A stretch of 64,000 nucleotides of DNA from Scortum barcoo (GCA_023238725.1 CM041545.1:20489501-20553500); one strand, 5' to 3'; numbered from the stretch's first letter, positions 39,999-53,700 are shown. Numbers and translations are program-made. The notes: a model not told the origin generated them from the sequence alone.

Positions 39999-42228
39999 AG
40001 GTGAGTCTCACCCTTGACTGTGGACTGGTATTTTCCTAATAATTGGTAGTTACAGTTTGTCTCCATGTCCTTTTATTCTACTGTGAGCACAACAGAACAA
40101 TGAAGATGGTGTCATTTCCTCTGTGGCTGCTGCAGTCCTCTACACAAACATTCAGCATCTATATCAATACACATGGGACATCTGTTTTTCTACTCCTCTT
40201 TATTCAAGATTTTGAAACCTACTTGTAATGGAGTATTTTGAGACTACTGTATTGGTACTTTTACTTAAAATGTGACTATTAATGTTGTTGTTATTTTTAA
40301 TCAATAAATGAGCAAATGGGAGATATAAAGATGGAAAGTCCTGCTTGCCAAAAGGTGTAGGATTGCAGTGTCCTTAAAACGAAGCAATTTGATCAGAGAG
40401 CTGCTTCAGAAATAATAAATCTCGCTCACCTCTCTCTCATTTTTTTATCACAGGTGTGCTTACAGTTCGCTCTGCAAACACTCTGACTGCTGCTCACATA
40501 CGGGCAGTGAAGACACGAGAAGAGAGAGAGGGTCACAGAGAAGAAAAATGACAGGCCACGAGAAAAATAAAAACAGACAAATAGGATGAATTGTGAGACA
40601 ACACAAACAGAAAGAGACAGAATGGAGCTGTTGTGTTGTGATAAATCAAGAAAACTATAACTATTAGATATATACTTCATACACACTGCAAATACTCTTA
40701 ACTAGAAATTACACTCAGCTCTGTTCATGTGATGTTCAGTCCTTTAATACTTTAAAATACATCTTTATGACAGTGTTGCTGTGTGCGGCGTTGTATGTCT
40801 TGAGGGCTTATAGAAGTTTATACAAGTTAAAACAAAATCTGTGTATTTATTTTTGGCATGGTTACAGGCACTTTTTTCAAGTTTAATAATACATTACTTC
40901 CAACAAGTAACCAAAATAAGCTGAATATAATTTTAATCATACAATATCTGTGGTTGTACAGATGTGTTTCATATATTTTCTAATGTCTGGAGTTTGCATC
41001 TTCAGCAGTTTTTTTTTAGCAAAGGATAACGGGGGTTGTTTGTGAGCGCATATGTGCGCTTCATAAATATTTCACGACGGCAACAAAACTGTACAACAGA
41101 AAGTAAAGCAGTACATCATTAAACCGCGTCGTATCTTTTGGACTTCTTGTTTTTCCTGCCAAACAAACGAGGAATAGGTAGCTGTATGTTATATTTCCAT
41201 AATTCATGGCGAGATTGAGCTATTCATGAGACTTAATTATACCATCAAAACAAATTAAAATTCTGCTCCTCGTCTCCAGTAATGAGAGGTGTGCCTTCCA
41301 AAAGTGCCTTATTGACGACAGAAGGAACAAATTGACTCGTGAATCAGTTTCTGGGGGGGAGGGGCTGCTGCTGTGTCTCGCTGCAGGGCAGATAGTAGAA
41401 ATACAAGAGGAAAGAACAGGACGACAGGTGCAACGAACACGGCACAAGAGATTCCTGTTTTCATCCACACAAAACACTGTTAAAATGAAAGACAACATGT
41501 GATTTCAGCATACAGGCCCCTACATGGTAAGTCCAACATCTTTAGAGGGTCTTTATGAAGTCTGGAGCTTAACACAGGATATCTCTTGAATCCTAATCTT
41601 TACCGAAATCCACCATTCTGCTCCCTGATCGCCAAAACGACCCGAGTAAAGCTGCAGGAAAACATCACAAAACATGTCTGGAAACACTTCCTCTCCCTGC
41701 CCTCTATCTGGACCATCTATCAGATCTCAGACTTATTGTATGTCAGACGCGGCACGCTTAATCATCATCTGCTAGTCTTGTTTTCTCCGTGCCATTCTGA
41801 CAAATGAGAAACGGAAAGCTTGCTTTATTCCAGGTGATTAATTCGGCTATTGCCTCTAATGGTAGGCTCAGGTTTTGCTGACTGATTGACTCCCCTGCAG
41901 GCGGCGGCGAGTACAGTATTTCCCCTGTTTGCTCGCTTGCTATGTTTGTGTGCTTCACCTCTTAACAGCTTATCAGGGAAGCTAAAACAAACCTAGACAT
42001 TAATGGGGGTGACTTTATGGAAGTTTGGAGCGGGACATAAAACAAAGTGCAAATATAAATCTATTTAAAAAAAGGTAAAAAACTGGTTCTAAATAAGTAT
42101 ATGGAAGAGGAAGTGTGTTAAATGGGATTTATATTGATGTTTAGGTAATGAATATATATTATACATTTTTATGGATATTGCTACATACTGTTGGCAACAA
42201 TATAAATATATATAAACCAGGATGAGCA
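39999..42228. other. Noncoding stretch
   Basis: Unique AT-rich sequence; no recognisable feature. Confidence 0.6.
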
Positions 42229-42401
42229 AAAAGGGGTGGGAATAACAAAAAAAAGTGTATACTTCTTCCAGCCCCTTTTTTCAAACTTGTATGTATACGA
42301 TGATCTGATGTTACTTCTATTTGGTTTGTTTGTTTTTTTGTTGTTTTTCTTTATTTATATTATAGACAAGTTCGAAATAAATTCAATTCAATTCATTTCA
42401 A
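42229..42401 (+). mobile_element. Non-LTR retrotransposon 3' end
   Basis: AAAGGGGTGGGAATAACAAA, then CTTCTTCCAGCCCC, a T-rich stretch, GTTCGAAATAAA and a tail of TTCAA-type repeats (42376-42401). This pattern is typical of the 3' UTR and tail of fish LINEs. The coding part is absent, so it is a 5'-truncated copy. I cannot name the clade with confidence. Confidence 0.55.
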
Positions 42402-45344
42402 TGGCACCTTCATGTGGACAAAGAAATGAAATATCTCAGCGATTTGAGTGTCCAAAATGTCAATTCAGTGCTAATTGGTGAGGTATCGCTTTTTTAAGCA
42501 TGCAGCAAATAGCACGTGTACGATCTCTACTGATGATGAGCGGAAATTTAGCTGCTGCCTCCCCCCCGTCCTCTGCAGCCCCGAGCAGATGCTGCATCTG
42601 TTGCCTGTGGGTCCAGACGGAGCCTGGGGGGATCCCACAAACACTGTTATTTTTCCCCCCACTCCTCTCCTTCTTCTCTAACCTCCTTCTCTCCTCCAAC
42701 CTTTCCCAGCCCAGGTGGACTTTTGAATGATATTCTCATTACTGCGTGACACCTCGCAGCATCCTGCACCAAACCACTCGAGTGATCATTTCTCACAAAC
42801 TGGCAGAGGGAAGGAAAAAGAGAAGAAAGAGGAGAAGGAGAAATGAGTAGAGATTGAGGGTTAATCCTTTTCATATATTTAACATTGGTGCTTATCAGAG
42901 CCGATTGAGCGGGAGTGAAAAACATTGTGACCGCTTTCACAAGCAAACAGGAAACAATCAAATGTCCTTCCACTTCATGTAATTTAAAAAGTTTAACTAA
43001 GTTATTTAAAGTTATTGAATCTACCAGTTTTTCACATTTTCAAGCATATTTAAAGGCGTGAAGCTTGAATGCAGTTTGGTTTTCATCTAACAGTCTGAAC
43101 CAAAACACACTGTGTGCAGTGAAGCTTAAAAAAACATGTTGAATGCATTTTCTACCTCACCCAACGTTTGCCAAGCCTTTTTTATTGTCTTGAAACTTGC
43201 CCGTTTACATCAGCTTGCAGTTGCATTCTTCTCCTTATATTGGCAAGTTAAAACCTTTTTTCCAAGTCATTACTAGCTGTTGACAAGAAATCCCACCTCA
43301 GAAGTCAAATGAAATATGTACCACAAGAATCCTTCACCACTATTTGGTGATGGTAAAGGTATCACACTTTTCCACTGCCAACATGCCAGGAAAAGCAGTA
43401 ATGGGCCAACAGAAGCAGAGACGAAGGAGATTTGTTGTGAGTAAACAATGCAGGTTTGAAATTTTGTCTTATGGAGGGAAATGCATTCATCACAACTGTC
43501 AACTGTCATGTTAAAAGAGCCAGCCAAACGTCCCTCAATCAATCAAAATCCAATTACCAATATATTGTTTAATGCATGTGACTGATGGACAAACGTGAAC
43601 GGACACAGTAAATGGATGAAGACGGATTGATCCCCAATAACGGAGTATGTTTGCTTAACCGACTGGGCTTTGAAAGAAACACATGGTGCAATAAATTATC
43701 CAGACAACAAGCTCTAATTTGCTCTCAAGGATGAAAACAAAAAGAAGTGGATGGGAGATAAGGACACACCGCAGCATTCTGGGCATACAGAGCAATTGAC
43801 TTCCAGTTGATTGGCTCTGAGCAGGGACCTCATTACATCTCATATATGATCAATTTGCAAAAGTACATTGCAGCCATGTCGCCATTTAGAATCTTTTACA
43901 CTTAGGTACAAAGTGAGCTCTCAGGCCTGTCACGGGGAGTTGAACCAAAGTGGTAAATTAATTCTTTGGCTAAATATTCCCTACAGCAGCTGTGCAGAGA
44001 CACCATATGCTGGCTGCTTTATACAAACAGTGTAATGGACTGTGTGTGCAAGACAATAAATCATTTTCTGTGACACTTTCAACAGGTAGCTATCTGGAGT
44101 TGTTTGCGGGGGAGGCAGGTTGCTTCTCCCAGTCTTTGTGTGTCCTCAGAGAAAGTATAATTCTTTTTTTTTTTTTTTTTTTGCTGAAAAAACTTTTTTT
44201 ACTCATTGCTTTTGAAGAAATCTAGCTGTTCGACACTGTCAGGTTGTCCACATGCAGAAATTACAACTATTAAACCAATGTACTGCACATTTTTGACCAA
44301 AAATCAATCACTTCTGCATCTTTTGTGTCATCTGAAAAGGACATTTCATGCTATTGATTAGTCAGTGGAAAAATAAAGAAAATACCCTCTAGTTTTCCAA
44401 GGCCTTTAATGCATCACACCATACATGTCAAAACTATTAATGACTCTGGTTGCTTTCCCACTCACTTTGTAACCACCACAGTAACCTCTTCTTATGTATG
44501 TTGATTAAGACGTAAACTGAGTGACTTATTCTTGGAGAAGCCCAGTATTTGAAATATGCCACCGTCCTGCCCTCTGCCGCTCCCTCTGTCAAAAACTGTC
44601 AGGCCGCCGTTCCATTAGACTCTAACCAGGCCACGATGAAGAATGAGCCCTTTGCAGTGCACTGACCACAGCCCAGTCTGTGCTGCTGAATTGTCCTATT
44701 TATCATTTGCTCGGGAGAAAGACTCACAGTTTTCAGTGATTTCCCCCCTAAGAAATACTTAGTCACATCTGAAAAGCAGCAAATTTCTCCCAGTATCTGT
44801 CCCAGTCTGGTGATCATCTTTTGACTTCTCTCTGTCTGTCATTTTCTTTTTGCATTAAAGACTTTTTTTGCAGAAGAAGCAGAGGCAGAAAGTTTCTTTT
44901 CCTTTCTTGATCTCTTTCCACTACCTTGGTTTCTGTTTCTGTCTTTGAAACGTATGCTACTGTGGGATGAAAACCAATTATTTCCCGTTATTTATGATGT
45001 ATTGCAGGGGTAATTATTTGCAACAATCAATACATGTTAGCAATAACTCAGAGTGTAAAGAGGAGGCCCTCTAAAGCATAGATGAAGGCTGAACAATTCT
45101 CAGAGCCATCCATAATGTTCGGCCCGTGTATCACTTGTCTTCTGGACTTCATTAAAAAAATCTGCATATGAATGCAGCGCTGTTGAGCAGTTTGAAAGTT
45201 ATGGATGTTACTTTAAGACCTGAAGACCTACTGCTACACAATGACTGCAAAACTTCCACAGCCAAACAAACCATAACCATCTTATATATGGGAATCTACA
45301 TTACATGCATTATGATGAAACATGCTGTTAAAAAAGTACCTTCT
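42402..45344. other. Noncoding stretch
   Basis: Includes a C-rich/CT-rich patch at 42560-42700 that opens several false frames, and one poly-T run. No gene supported. Confidence 0.6.
44164..44182. repeat. Poly-T run
   Basis: Nineteen consecutive T. Confidence 0.95.
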
Positions 45345-45810
45345 TAAATGCTAACACTAGCAGGTTAGCATGCTCACAATGACAACACACTGATGTTTAG
45401 CAGGTATAATGTGTACCAGCTTAGTTTAGAGGGTTTGCATGCAAGTACAGCTGAGGCTGATGGGAATGAAAGTGTAGTTTTCCAGGTATGTGGTCAGAAA
45501 TTTAAGTATCAGACAGATTGAAATTTTGATCTTATTAGGCTGAAGGAAAAGTCAGAAGCTCGCCAAAGTAATTAGGCTTCATTAATGAATGTTTGTACAA
45601 AATTATACACATATCCGTCTTGTAGATGTTGAATGTTGGTCAGGATAAGTGCAGGCTTTAATGCAAGCTGACGGCACCACATGAAAAGTCGGAGAATCAG
45701 CAGGCTTCATCGTCTAAAATTGTGAATGTTGACGCACAGTAAACATTCAGTAATATATCCGATATTTGTTGAGACATTTCAGTTTGATCAAAGTGGTGGA
45801 CTGACATGAT
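45345..45810 (+). repeat. Dispersed fish repeat, long copy
   Basis: Contains GTTAGCATGCTCACAATGAC, TGATGTTTAGCAGGTATAAT, AGTACAGCTGAGGCTGATGG, GGTATGTGGTCAG, CACCAAAG-like, TTGTACAAAAT, and GTTGAGACATTTCAGT followed by CAAAGTGGTGGACTGAC, all in the order of a repeat I recognise from many fish loci. A reverse-orientation relative lies at 18.9-19.2 kb. There is no open reading frame. Its classification is unknown to me. Confidence 0.6.
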
Positions 45811-47399
45811 AACACTGACATTAGGATGACTAAAAGTGACTTCCTTCCAACTTTAATTCAAACTGGTGTAAAGTTTTCCTCTGCCGCCTGCTCTGTGATC
45901 CGTGCCAGCCGAGGTGTTTGGCGGCCACAGATACTTCCTGTGATCGAATATCTTGGACCTGCAGCTCGGCAAGCGAAATGCCAAGTGTGGGGTTCACGGA
46001 GTCATCCGTATACTCTGAGACAGTGGTCAGGATAAGATGGGCTTTTCTCCACACTAATGTAATCCTGCTGAGAGGTGCTGTCACACAGCATCTCAATTAT
46101 TCATGGGAAAAGGCCACAGGGAAAGGTCAATTTGCTGAGAGAACGCTGCTATTGATTATTGAAATGTTACCTTTAAATAGTTAATACAATAATAAGTTTT
46201 GATCAGTCCTAAAATAAAACTTTAAAGTTCATGTTGTGATCTGCTGTCTAGTGTGATTTAGGGAGATCTGTTTACGTAGATTAAGCTGACATATCTGATT
46301 GACTCTGGCTGTGGAGACCGGATAACTGATGGTGCTCAAAGGCAGAATTGCTGAAGGAAATGATCGTTCTTTTGATTTTAGTGTGTAATTTCATTCTTTT
46401 GAGCAAATTCGACATTGTGGGACAAAAATCATTAGCATTACTTGAGAGTCCCGGCTCAAACCAAACGGCTGCTGCTTTCCATAAGTTAATTGAAGTGCAA
46501 ATATTAGTGGGTAAAAAAAACAACTGGGTGACAGTACCATTGTGGGTTCTGAGCCCCCGGGTCTCAACAATTACCTGATTCTTTACTGAGGGTGAACAGG
46601 TCTGAGCACCTAATTGGGAGGCAGGAGCTTCATCAGTTTATTAACATTTTTCAGCAAAAATAACTGAATAAAAAGCTCCACTGAAAGCTGGGGGAAAGTT
46701 AGTGATGAAGGATGGAAACGTGGAGAAAAGAGGCAAACACACGAGAAAAGTTTAAAGTTAAATGAACAAATGGTCCAATGTAGGAACAGTCTGATACAAG
46801 GCATAACATACAAGGCGAATCACAGCCCTGTAAATCAAATAAACACACGAACACATGTTCCCTTCAAGCCACATTTACCTAATCACAACAGAGATCACAC
46901 ACTGAACATATTAAAGTGACCTAATTTATACCCATATCCATTTCTTATCACTGGAAAATGGTGTCAGTGTCACGGCAGCGGCTGAATAACGGTATGTAAT
47001 TCTGTAATAATGCTGCATACATGTCAAAGGTATATATTTATGGAGGGATTTGTATATGATTGGATTTACTTTATAAGCATGCACACATTAAAAACAATAC
47101 TCACAAAGCTGAGGAAGATATCGATTCACCCTCCCAACAATCTTCTCGTCCCTCCGTGTTTTTCATCCTCTCATTATGTGGGAGTTTGTGTCTACGCGCA
47201 CGTACGCTCGCTTGAATTTTCTGTGCGTTTTTATGAGCGCCGTGAATCACGGGGAGACAAATCGTAAGCACCTTGACGACGGCGCCTTGGTGGCTAATAA
47301 AAGCTAAAATCTGTCTTAGGTGAGACTTAATCACGGCATTAATCACTCAGATATTGTGAACAAAGCAGATAAACAGCCCTAAAGGTGCCTCGCTCAAAA

Positions 47400-47760
47400 T
47401 ATCTCATCTATGCCATTCTCACCCAAAAAAATCCTGATGGATTAGCAGGGGCCTCATTTGAGAGGAGCCATAAATATTCATAAATTAATTTCATACTTTG
47501 TTTAACCCCACCTGGAAGGGCTGTCTCTGTGTGAAATAATGATAAGAGCCCAGGGGTCCCATTAAGCCTCAGACTAATCCCGATAAATCCACTTGCCTCC
47601 GCCGTGTGATCCAACTTGACTTGTCTCGCTCCTAAATAAAAGTGACAGCTGAGGGATCGAGACATTTGTCCTCGTCAGCTCACGTCCTGTCCAACGTGTC
47701 ACTCAGGGAGGGGATCGCCTGGATTGATTGCACGAACCTCGACGTGACGAGCACACGAGA
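47400..47760. promoter_or_regulatory. Candidate conserved noncoding element
   Basis: Dense, non-repetitive, mixed-composition sequence inside an AT-rich desert. It has GGATTAG (near 47438) and CTAATCCC (near 47573), inverted K50 homeodomain-type sites, plus TGATAAG (GATA type) and TGACAGCTG (TALE type). The call is from appearance only. Confidence 0.25.
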
Positions 47761-48071
47761 CATGTCTGTTCCCTTCTCGATGTGTAGTATGGCCTGAAGC
47801 AGGTGATAAAGAGGGTCAAAGGGTCGTGAGCATCATTTTAAAGGTGGAGAAGAGCTGACTGAGCTCTCAGGCATCCGATACGGTCACTGTATGAGTAAAA
47901 AAATCCACGCTTAGCAGAAAAAAATTCACTCGATGTGCTTGCTGGAGGCACTTTGCTGCAACAGTAAATTCAATTTGCGTATACAACCTTTTTATGCAAA
48001 GCTTTAAATTTTTTTCCTTTTTTTCCCTGTCACCCTTGTGAAGTTTGACATGTTGTGCCAAGCATAACAAG

Positions 48072-48086
48072 AAAAAAAAAAAAAAA
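48072..48086. repeat. Poly-A run
   Basis: About fifteen consecutive A. Confidence 0.95.
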
Positions 48087-49590
48087 CAAAGCGTCTAAAT
48101 GTGGAGAGATTTGCATTTTTCATTCATGCTGCCACGCAGTCGCTTGATGCAAAAAGGTTATGGATCTCACTGTGGGGAATTGGAAGATTTATATTATTCT
48201 CCGCGGAGCCGAATCTATCTAATATGACAGTTTAATCCTCTCAGAGAACTATTCAACGAGATCAAAGGATGCACTGAGAAGCATTTAAAGTTTTCTTCGT
48301 GTTGCTGCTGCAGTCTAATGCCCTAATTCTGAGAGCTGATTACTGAGGCATCTCCTCGATTAGGTTGTAAAATGTTACCCAGGAGACATTAATACTATTG
48401 TTTCGATGTATTCTTCAGCAGTATTAAGTATTAAACATTTTCTCTAATTCTCCAAACTCGGGTCATGCATAAATATCTATTTGAGATGACAACTAATATC
48501 ACAATAAATTATTTAAACTAGTTTAAGTGATGAACCTGTGTTTTATAAGAAATACTGAATACAGATGGCAGAATAATAAAAATGCGGACAGTGCAGTGAT
48601 CTTTTGACTGGGTCATTTGAGGGATATATAGACCTGTAAAGAAAAATTTTAAAGGCTTTTTTATTACCAGCCCTCAGTGTTGACTCTGCTTGTTACTGAG
48701 ACTGCAGAGAGAAAGCACTTGAAATCTCACCTTAATGGCTCCATTTGAAAGGCACCGTGGGGTCACAGTGTTAGTGCACTTAATATGATCGTAGATTGTT
48801 CTTCTGTCGTTAGCTGACTACAAGCTGGTGTCGTGAATTTTAACTATTCTGCTGATATTTCACCGTACCCTGTTTAGGGTTCGCATTAGTTAGCACAACA
48901 GCTAAATGAAGGTGATATGAAAGTCACAGCTAGTTAAAGGCTAAAGCGAAGAGACAGCCTCCAATAAACCAACAGCAGCTGATGGCAACTTTTTTGAAGG
49001 CAACATAAGGGTTTTTTTTTGTTTTGTTTTGCAGAGTTTTGAACGATGTTAGCATTTCGCCTGCTGCAGTGCAAACACAGCTGGCGAGTGGACGCATGAA
49101 TAGGAGGCAATTGTCAAGCATTTTTACTCCTCATTAACGCTAGCTTCCTACATGCAGTCCGTCCTTATGTACCTGCAAGTATGTCTTTCACTGTGGATGT
49201 GCTCTCACTGTATGAATATTTATGCACGGGTAGTATTTTATCTCTATGTGCTGTAATTTGTGCTCAACAATGCAGCACACTGTTGTCTTGTTTTATTTCT
49301 GTTAACACTGATATACCCAAATATATGTATTACATGTTGTAATTAGTGCCTGGCAGTATAGAAAAATAATGTCTTTCATGACATTTCTACTAACTAATAA
49401 ATATTTCTACTAGCTATAATATGTCATTTAAAATCTGTTTCAATAACTTTTTAATCGTAATGTTATATTTTTGTTTTAGAGAAACTATATCCACAGACTT
49501 AAGATGATAAATGGTCTTTTGGCTATCTCTGGTGCACTCACAGCAGTCTTTATTAATGTGCACCAGCCTTGCTAAATAAACCAATAAATG

Positions 49591-49608
49591 AAAAAAAAAA
49601 AAAAAAAA
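49591..49608. repeat. Poly-A run
   Basis: Eighteen consecutive A. Confidence 0.95.
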
Positions 49609-50191
49609 CCTTAACTGTCGTCGCACCACCTTCAGAGCAGTCTGTCTTTGCAAAGGATGCAATAAATCAGTGAAATCTGTTTGTCTCAATTCACTGAGTC
49701 TAATAATATAAGCTAAGATGTGCACCACTGCAATAAAATGCCGATAAAATATTACAAAAACATCCAATCCTCCTGCCACCAAATTATCAGGCATTTTATT
49801 CAAACCTTGACCGGTGAGCTGTGAACATCTGGCCTTCTTCGCAAGTCCGCACATGCTGATACGAGTGCAAAGAGGGAGGCCGAGGGAGCGAGGCATGAAT
49901 CACCCTCATAAATGGAACAAGTGTGAGGTTGGGGGGAGGGGGGGGGCTTTGTTACCTCGCTTAACATCTGCCCATCAGCATCCAAGTGGCTCTCTCGCCC
50001 TCGTGGTTGGCTCTCCGGCCATCTGTGAATCTAACCCTTCATGGTCTTTAATCAACACCTGGTGATTAACAATGCATCATTACAAGGCGTACAAAGGAAG
50101 GAAGCGCAGCATAACCTGCGTACAGGCCGCTGTGAGCAACACTTTAAACATGCATATAACACCTGTAGTGATTAGAACAAATCTGTGTTAG

Positions 50192-50335
50192 TCCATCCAT
50201 CCATCCATCCATCTTCTATACCTGCTTTATCCTGACACACAGGGTCACAGGGGGTTGCTGGAGCCTATCTCAGCTATCATTGGGCGAGAGGCGGGGTACA
50301 CCCTGGACTGGATACCAGTCAGTCACAGGGCCTGC
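50192..50335 (-). mobile_element. RTE-clade LINE 3' end (Rex3/Expander type), 5'-truncated
   Basis: It starts with TCCATCCATCCATCC, the complement of the (GATG)n tail known from fish Rex3/RTE elements. TTCTATACCTGCTTTATCC, GGGTCACAGGGGGTTGCTGG, GGCGAGAGGCGGGGTACACC and CAGTCACAGGG follow, all from the conserved 3' region. The element is only about 145 nt. GTTAGTCC occurs at both borders (50187-50194 and 50336-50343), a likely target-site duplication. Confidence 0.75.
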
Positions 50336-50525
50336 GTTAGTCCGTGGTTTCAAAACTGTCAACAGTGAGTTCATTTATAATGAGTTGTATGACTTACATA
50401 CTAACCACGTAAGTCTACTTTTATAAATGCGCACATGGAGCATATTACTGACAGCCTCAGTACTTCATACTCTAAAAACATTACTTTCACTACTTTTCAT
50501 ATGCAAAGCCTTCTCAGCTCTTTTT

Positions 50526-50727
50526 GAGGAGTTTGAAGAAAACCAACTGGACTTGCTTGAGGTTCTTGAAGACGTCTCGCCTCTCATCCAAAAGGGCTCT
50601 TCAGAGCTGAAGAAATGTCATGGTGGACATCGATTTGCTCTACTTCAGAACTGAAGAAGCCTTCAGATGAGAGGTGAAACGTCTTCAGGAACCTCAAGGA
50701 AGTCCAGCTGATTTTCTTCAAACTCTC
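50526..50727. mobile_element. Long inverted-repeat (fold-back) element
   Basis: The left arm (about 50526-50612) is GAGTTTGAAGAAAACCAACT ... GAGGTTCTTGAAGACGTCTC ... CTCTCATCC ... TTCAGAGCTGAAG. It pairs with the right arm (about 50643-50727), whose reverse complement is nearly the same (TTTGAAGAAAATCAGCTGGA ... GAGGTTCCTGAAGACGTTTC ... CTCTCATCTG). The loop is about 30 nt. I recognise GAGAGGTGAAACGTCTTCA as part of a very common fish repeat, probably a fold-back or MITE-like DNA element. It has no coding capacity; small reading frames over it are artefacts. Confidence 0.7.
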
Positions 50728-53700
50728 AGAAATGACCATGACCTGGATGATTGAGATTCTTCACAGACCTTCTAAACTCTGCTCTCCTACGCCAATTACC
50801 TTGAATTATCATATATTTTATTTTGTTTCAGTGCATTTTTGATGCCGCTTTGTGTCTATGAGTGAATCTTGTGTATTAATGTGGAACCTGAATCATCTAG
50901 CAGTCAAGAGCCACAAGAATAACCCATATTTCCGCATTTTATGCTTGTTATACTAGTGGAAATATTCAACAAACTTCAATTAACTTCACTAAGATCCAGA
51001 ATGTGTTTGTACAAGATGCACAAATGTTTCCTTGCTCCTCCTCTCACTCTCTGCCCTACTTTTTTCACCCTTTGCGTCTCTAAACCTATTGACAAATTTT
51101 AACAAAACACAGTGGTAAATAATGGAGGGCAGAGATAAAAGCTTTATGGGAAGAGATACAAAAGCGAGTGTGCTTCATCTCCTTTGGGTGACTGTAACAC
51201 ACCAGCTCAGCTCAGCCGTGCACTTCATTAGGCTGAATTAGCTACTCACATTTTCTGTAATGTATAATCTGACATTAGACAGAACTATGGTTTGTGTAAA
51301 TGTCCTAATTACAGTATATTCATCTAATTTTGCTTCATTATTATTCATCCACCACGTGATTAGAGGTTATGTTAATGCAAAAGATATATACTTCTCAAAC
51401 CTGCTCTAATTTCTACAGCTTCACCAAATATTTAAAAAACATTTGTCAGTTTTGATGTCTTTAATGCTTCTTGAAAAATCACTTTTTTATGTTTTAAGCT
51501 TTTGTTGGACCAAAACTGGCTCAAAAACAGGTCAGTTGAAATGAAGGGGGGGGAACTCTTCTGTTCACTTTCACAGTAACTTACACCAGAAAATCTTTTA
51601 AAACTCATAATTTGGCTGATGTCGCCAGTGATATTATCGCTCTGTGTGCTGAAGTGGTTGTCTAAACAAGAGAAAAACATTAAAGTGCTCTCCCTCCCAC
51701 ATTTTTCACTTTTTATACTCGCACTGGCTGTGAAAATGTGATGCGGGGTGGTGACCTAGACGAGGAAAGTGCATAATTCAGTAGAACGAGCTGTCTTCGT
51801 TGTCGCCGGTAAGCTTTCTGAAGCGTTATCACAACAAATTAAAAGCCTTTATGGAAATGTGACCGTTCCTTTACGTTAGCCGGTGACAAGCTTAGTATGC
51901 TGCTGTGGGCCTGCCGCTCCATTCGGACGGCTGACCTGCGTTCACCTTGTGTAAGCGCATCTCACAGTCACTTAAACAACAGAGCAGAATGGAGAGTGAA
52001 AGATTTCAATCAATAGTTAATTAAAAATGTATTTTTTTTTTTCTTTCTATTTCAAAATAGGCCAGTTAGTGGGTGTCTGTAATGAATCTCTGAATCTCCG
52101 AGCATCGTGTAATTCCTACTAAGCTCTGAACATAAATTTACATTTTAATGATCATAATAATGTGCTTCACTCTCAGTCATTAATGACAATTATTCTTGGG
52201 TGTTTTTAAAATAATTGTGACATGCGTAGACAGTACATGCCTTTAAGTTCACGTACGTTCACCCGGGTTAAGTGTGATTGTTATTCATGTGAGCACTTAT
52301 TCAAACCTCTCCTCCCTCATATTTCTCTTTTTGGCTGCTCGGGTCAGATACTGTTGGTGGTAAAAATAAGTTACAACAAAAATATTTGGAGGCAAGAGAA
52401 AACAGTAAGTCCATCAAAATCATTTTGAGAAACAGCTTCACAGAAGTCCTCTACGGGATGCAATTTATTCCCAAATATTTCTGGCTCCATTGCATTCTTC
52501 AGAGAAAACAGTGGACAGTAACTGCTTCAGTTCTGCCATCTGTCCTGGCAGATTTGTGGAAGAGATTATTGGTACAGAGGCATGCTTGGAAAGGACCAGA
52601 GCAGAACTAGGAAGGCTTGAAAAATGTTTTCCGCTAGTGAACTTAGTTTACCTGCGTGCAAATATAACTGGAAATAAAACTTTATGGCTAACTCCAAATC
52701 AAAGACGCAGCTAAATTACAATCTAAATGAATGCAGACTTTTTCCTTCTCCACGCCCACCTCTGCTGCAAGAAGCAACCTTCATTTTAAATGTATAAAAA
52801 TCTACTGAAGACTGTCATCTGCTTTGAAGGTCACTATTTCTCAATATACCCCTTTCTTCTAAAACAGTACAGGCTGATTAGCCCTCTCTTCACTGCACCA
52901 CCATACCCACCCACATCTTTTCTCTATCAGGATGGAGGAGTAACCTCTCTCATCTAAGAACCGGGTGCCTCACCATGGAGGTGGCAGCAAACCTAAAAAT
53001 AGACTGAGACTCATAACTTTAAAAGAAGGTCATCAACAATTTCAAGACTCAAAAAAAGGAGGATTGTCTCTTTGTATTTCTTTTCTTTTTTTGATAAGTA
53101 CAAGTTGTTAAAAGCAGATATTGCAATATTACTTCACCCAAGCGTGTTTCACATTTCTGCATGTTGATACAGAATAAGAACTGACGTGAGCTGACGTCAT
53201 GCTGCCTGGAAGACAGAAAAAACATTTTCTCCAGTTAAAACCACTCACACAGTGCATATCCAATGATGTATTGGCTCTTCATGTACATATGTACCTGTAT
53301 TACACATAAACTGTCGCCCCCCTCCCAAAAAATGCTATACATAATGAGCCTGTTTCACAATTTTAATACGACACGTTTTGAAGTGTTATCAACATTCATT
53401 ACACTTAATCTAATGACAACTTGGATATATTACCATGAATATTTTTATCCTGTTTGGTTGTCCTCTCTGGGTTAGGGTTAGGGTTTGAAAAAATCGTATA
53501 AAAATCTAAAACTACTGTGCAATCAGAGCATTTAATGAAGAATACAAGATGTGTAGTAACATGAAAAACAATAGAAACTATGCAGTGCTGGAGGAAGTAT
53601 TCTTAAGTATTAAATAAAAGTACTAATGCCACACAGTAAGAAAACTCTCTGAAGTAAAACTTCTGTGTCCTCTGGCTGCTGATCCACCTGCACACCTGAA

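Larger units (their letters stand above)
45811..50186. other. Gene-free stretch, 4.4 kb
   Basis: Contains the candidate conserved element at 47.4 kb, two poly-A runs and a G-rich run at 49929-49946. Frames open on both strands at 46.28-46.58 kb show no family resemblance. Confidence 0.6.

Noticed and set aside
49414..49896. 160-codon minus-strand frame
   Set aside because: Runs through a poly-A tract (poly-Phe in translation) and AT-rich DNA, with no recognisable domain.
52993..53002. Perfect MEF2 consensus CTAAAAATAG
   Set aside because: The 10-base degenerate consensus is expected about once in 64 kb by chance.
53470..53484. Interstitial telomere as sign of chromosome fusion
   Set aside because: Only about 2.5 units; such short matches are common by chance and in replication slippage.
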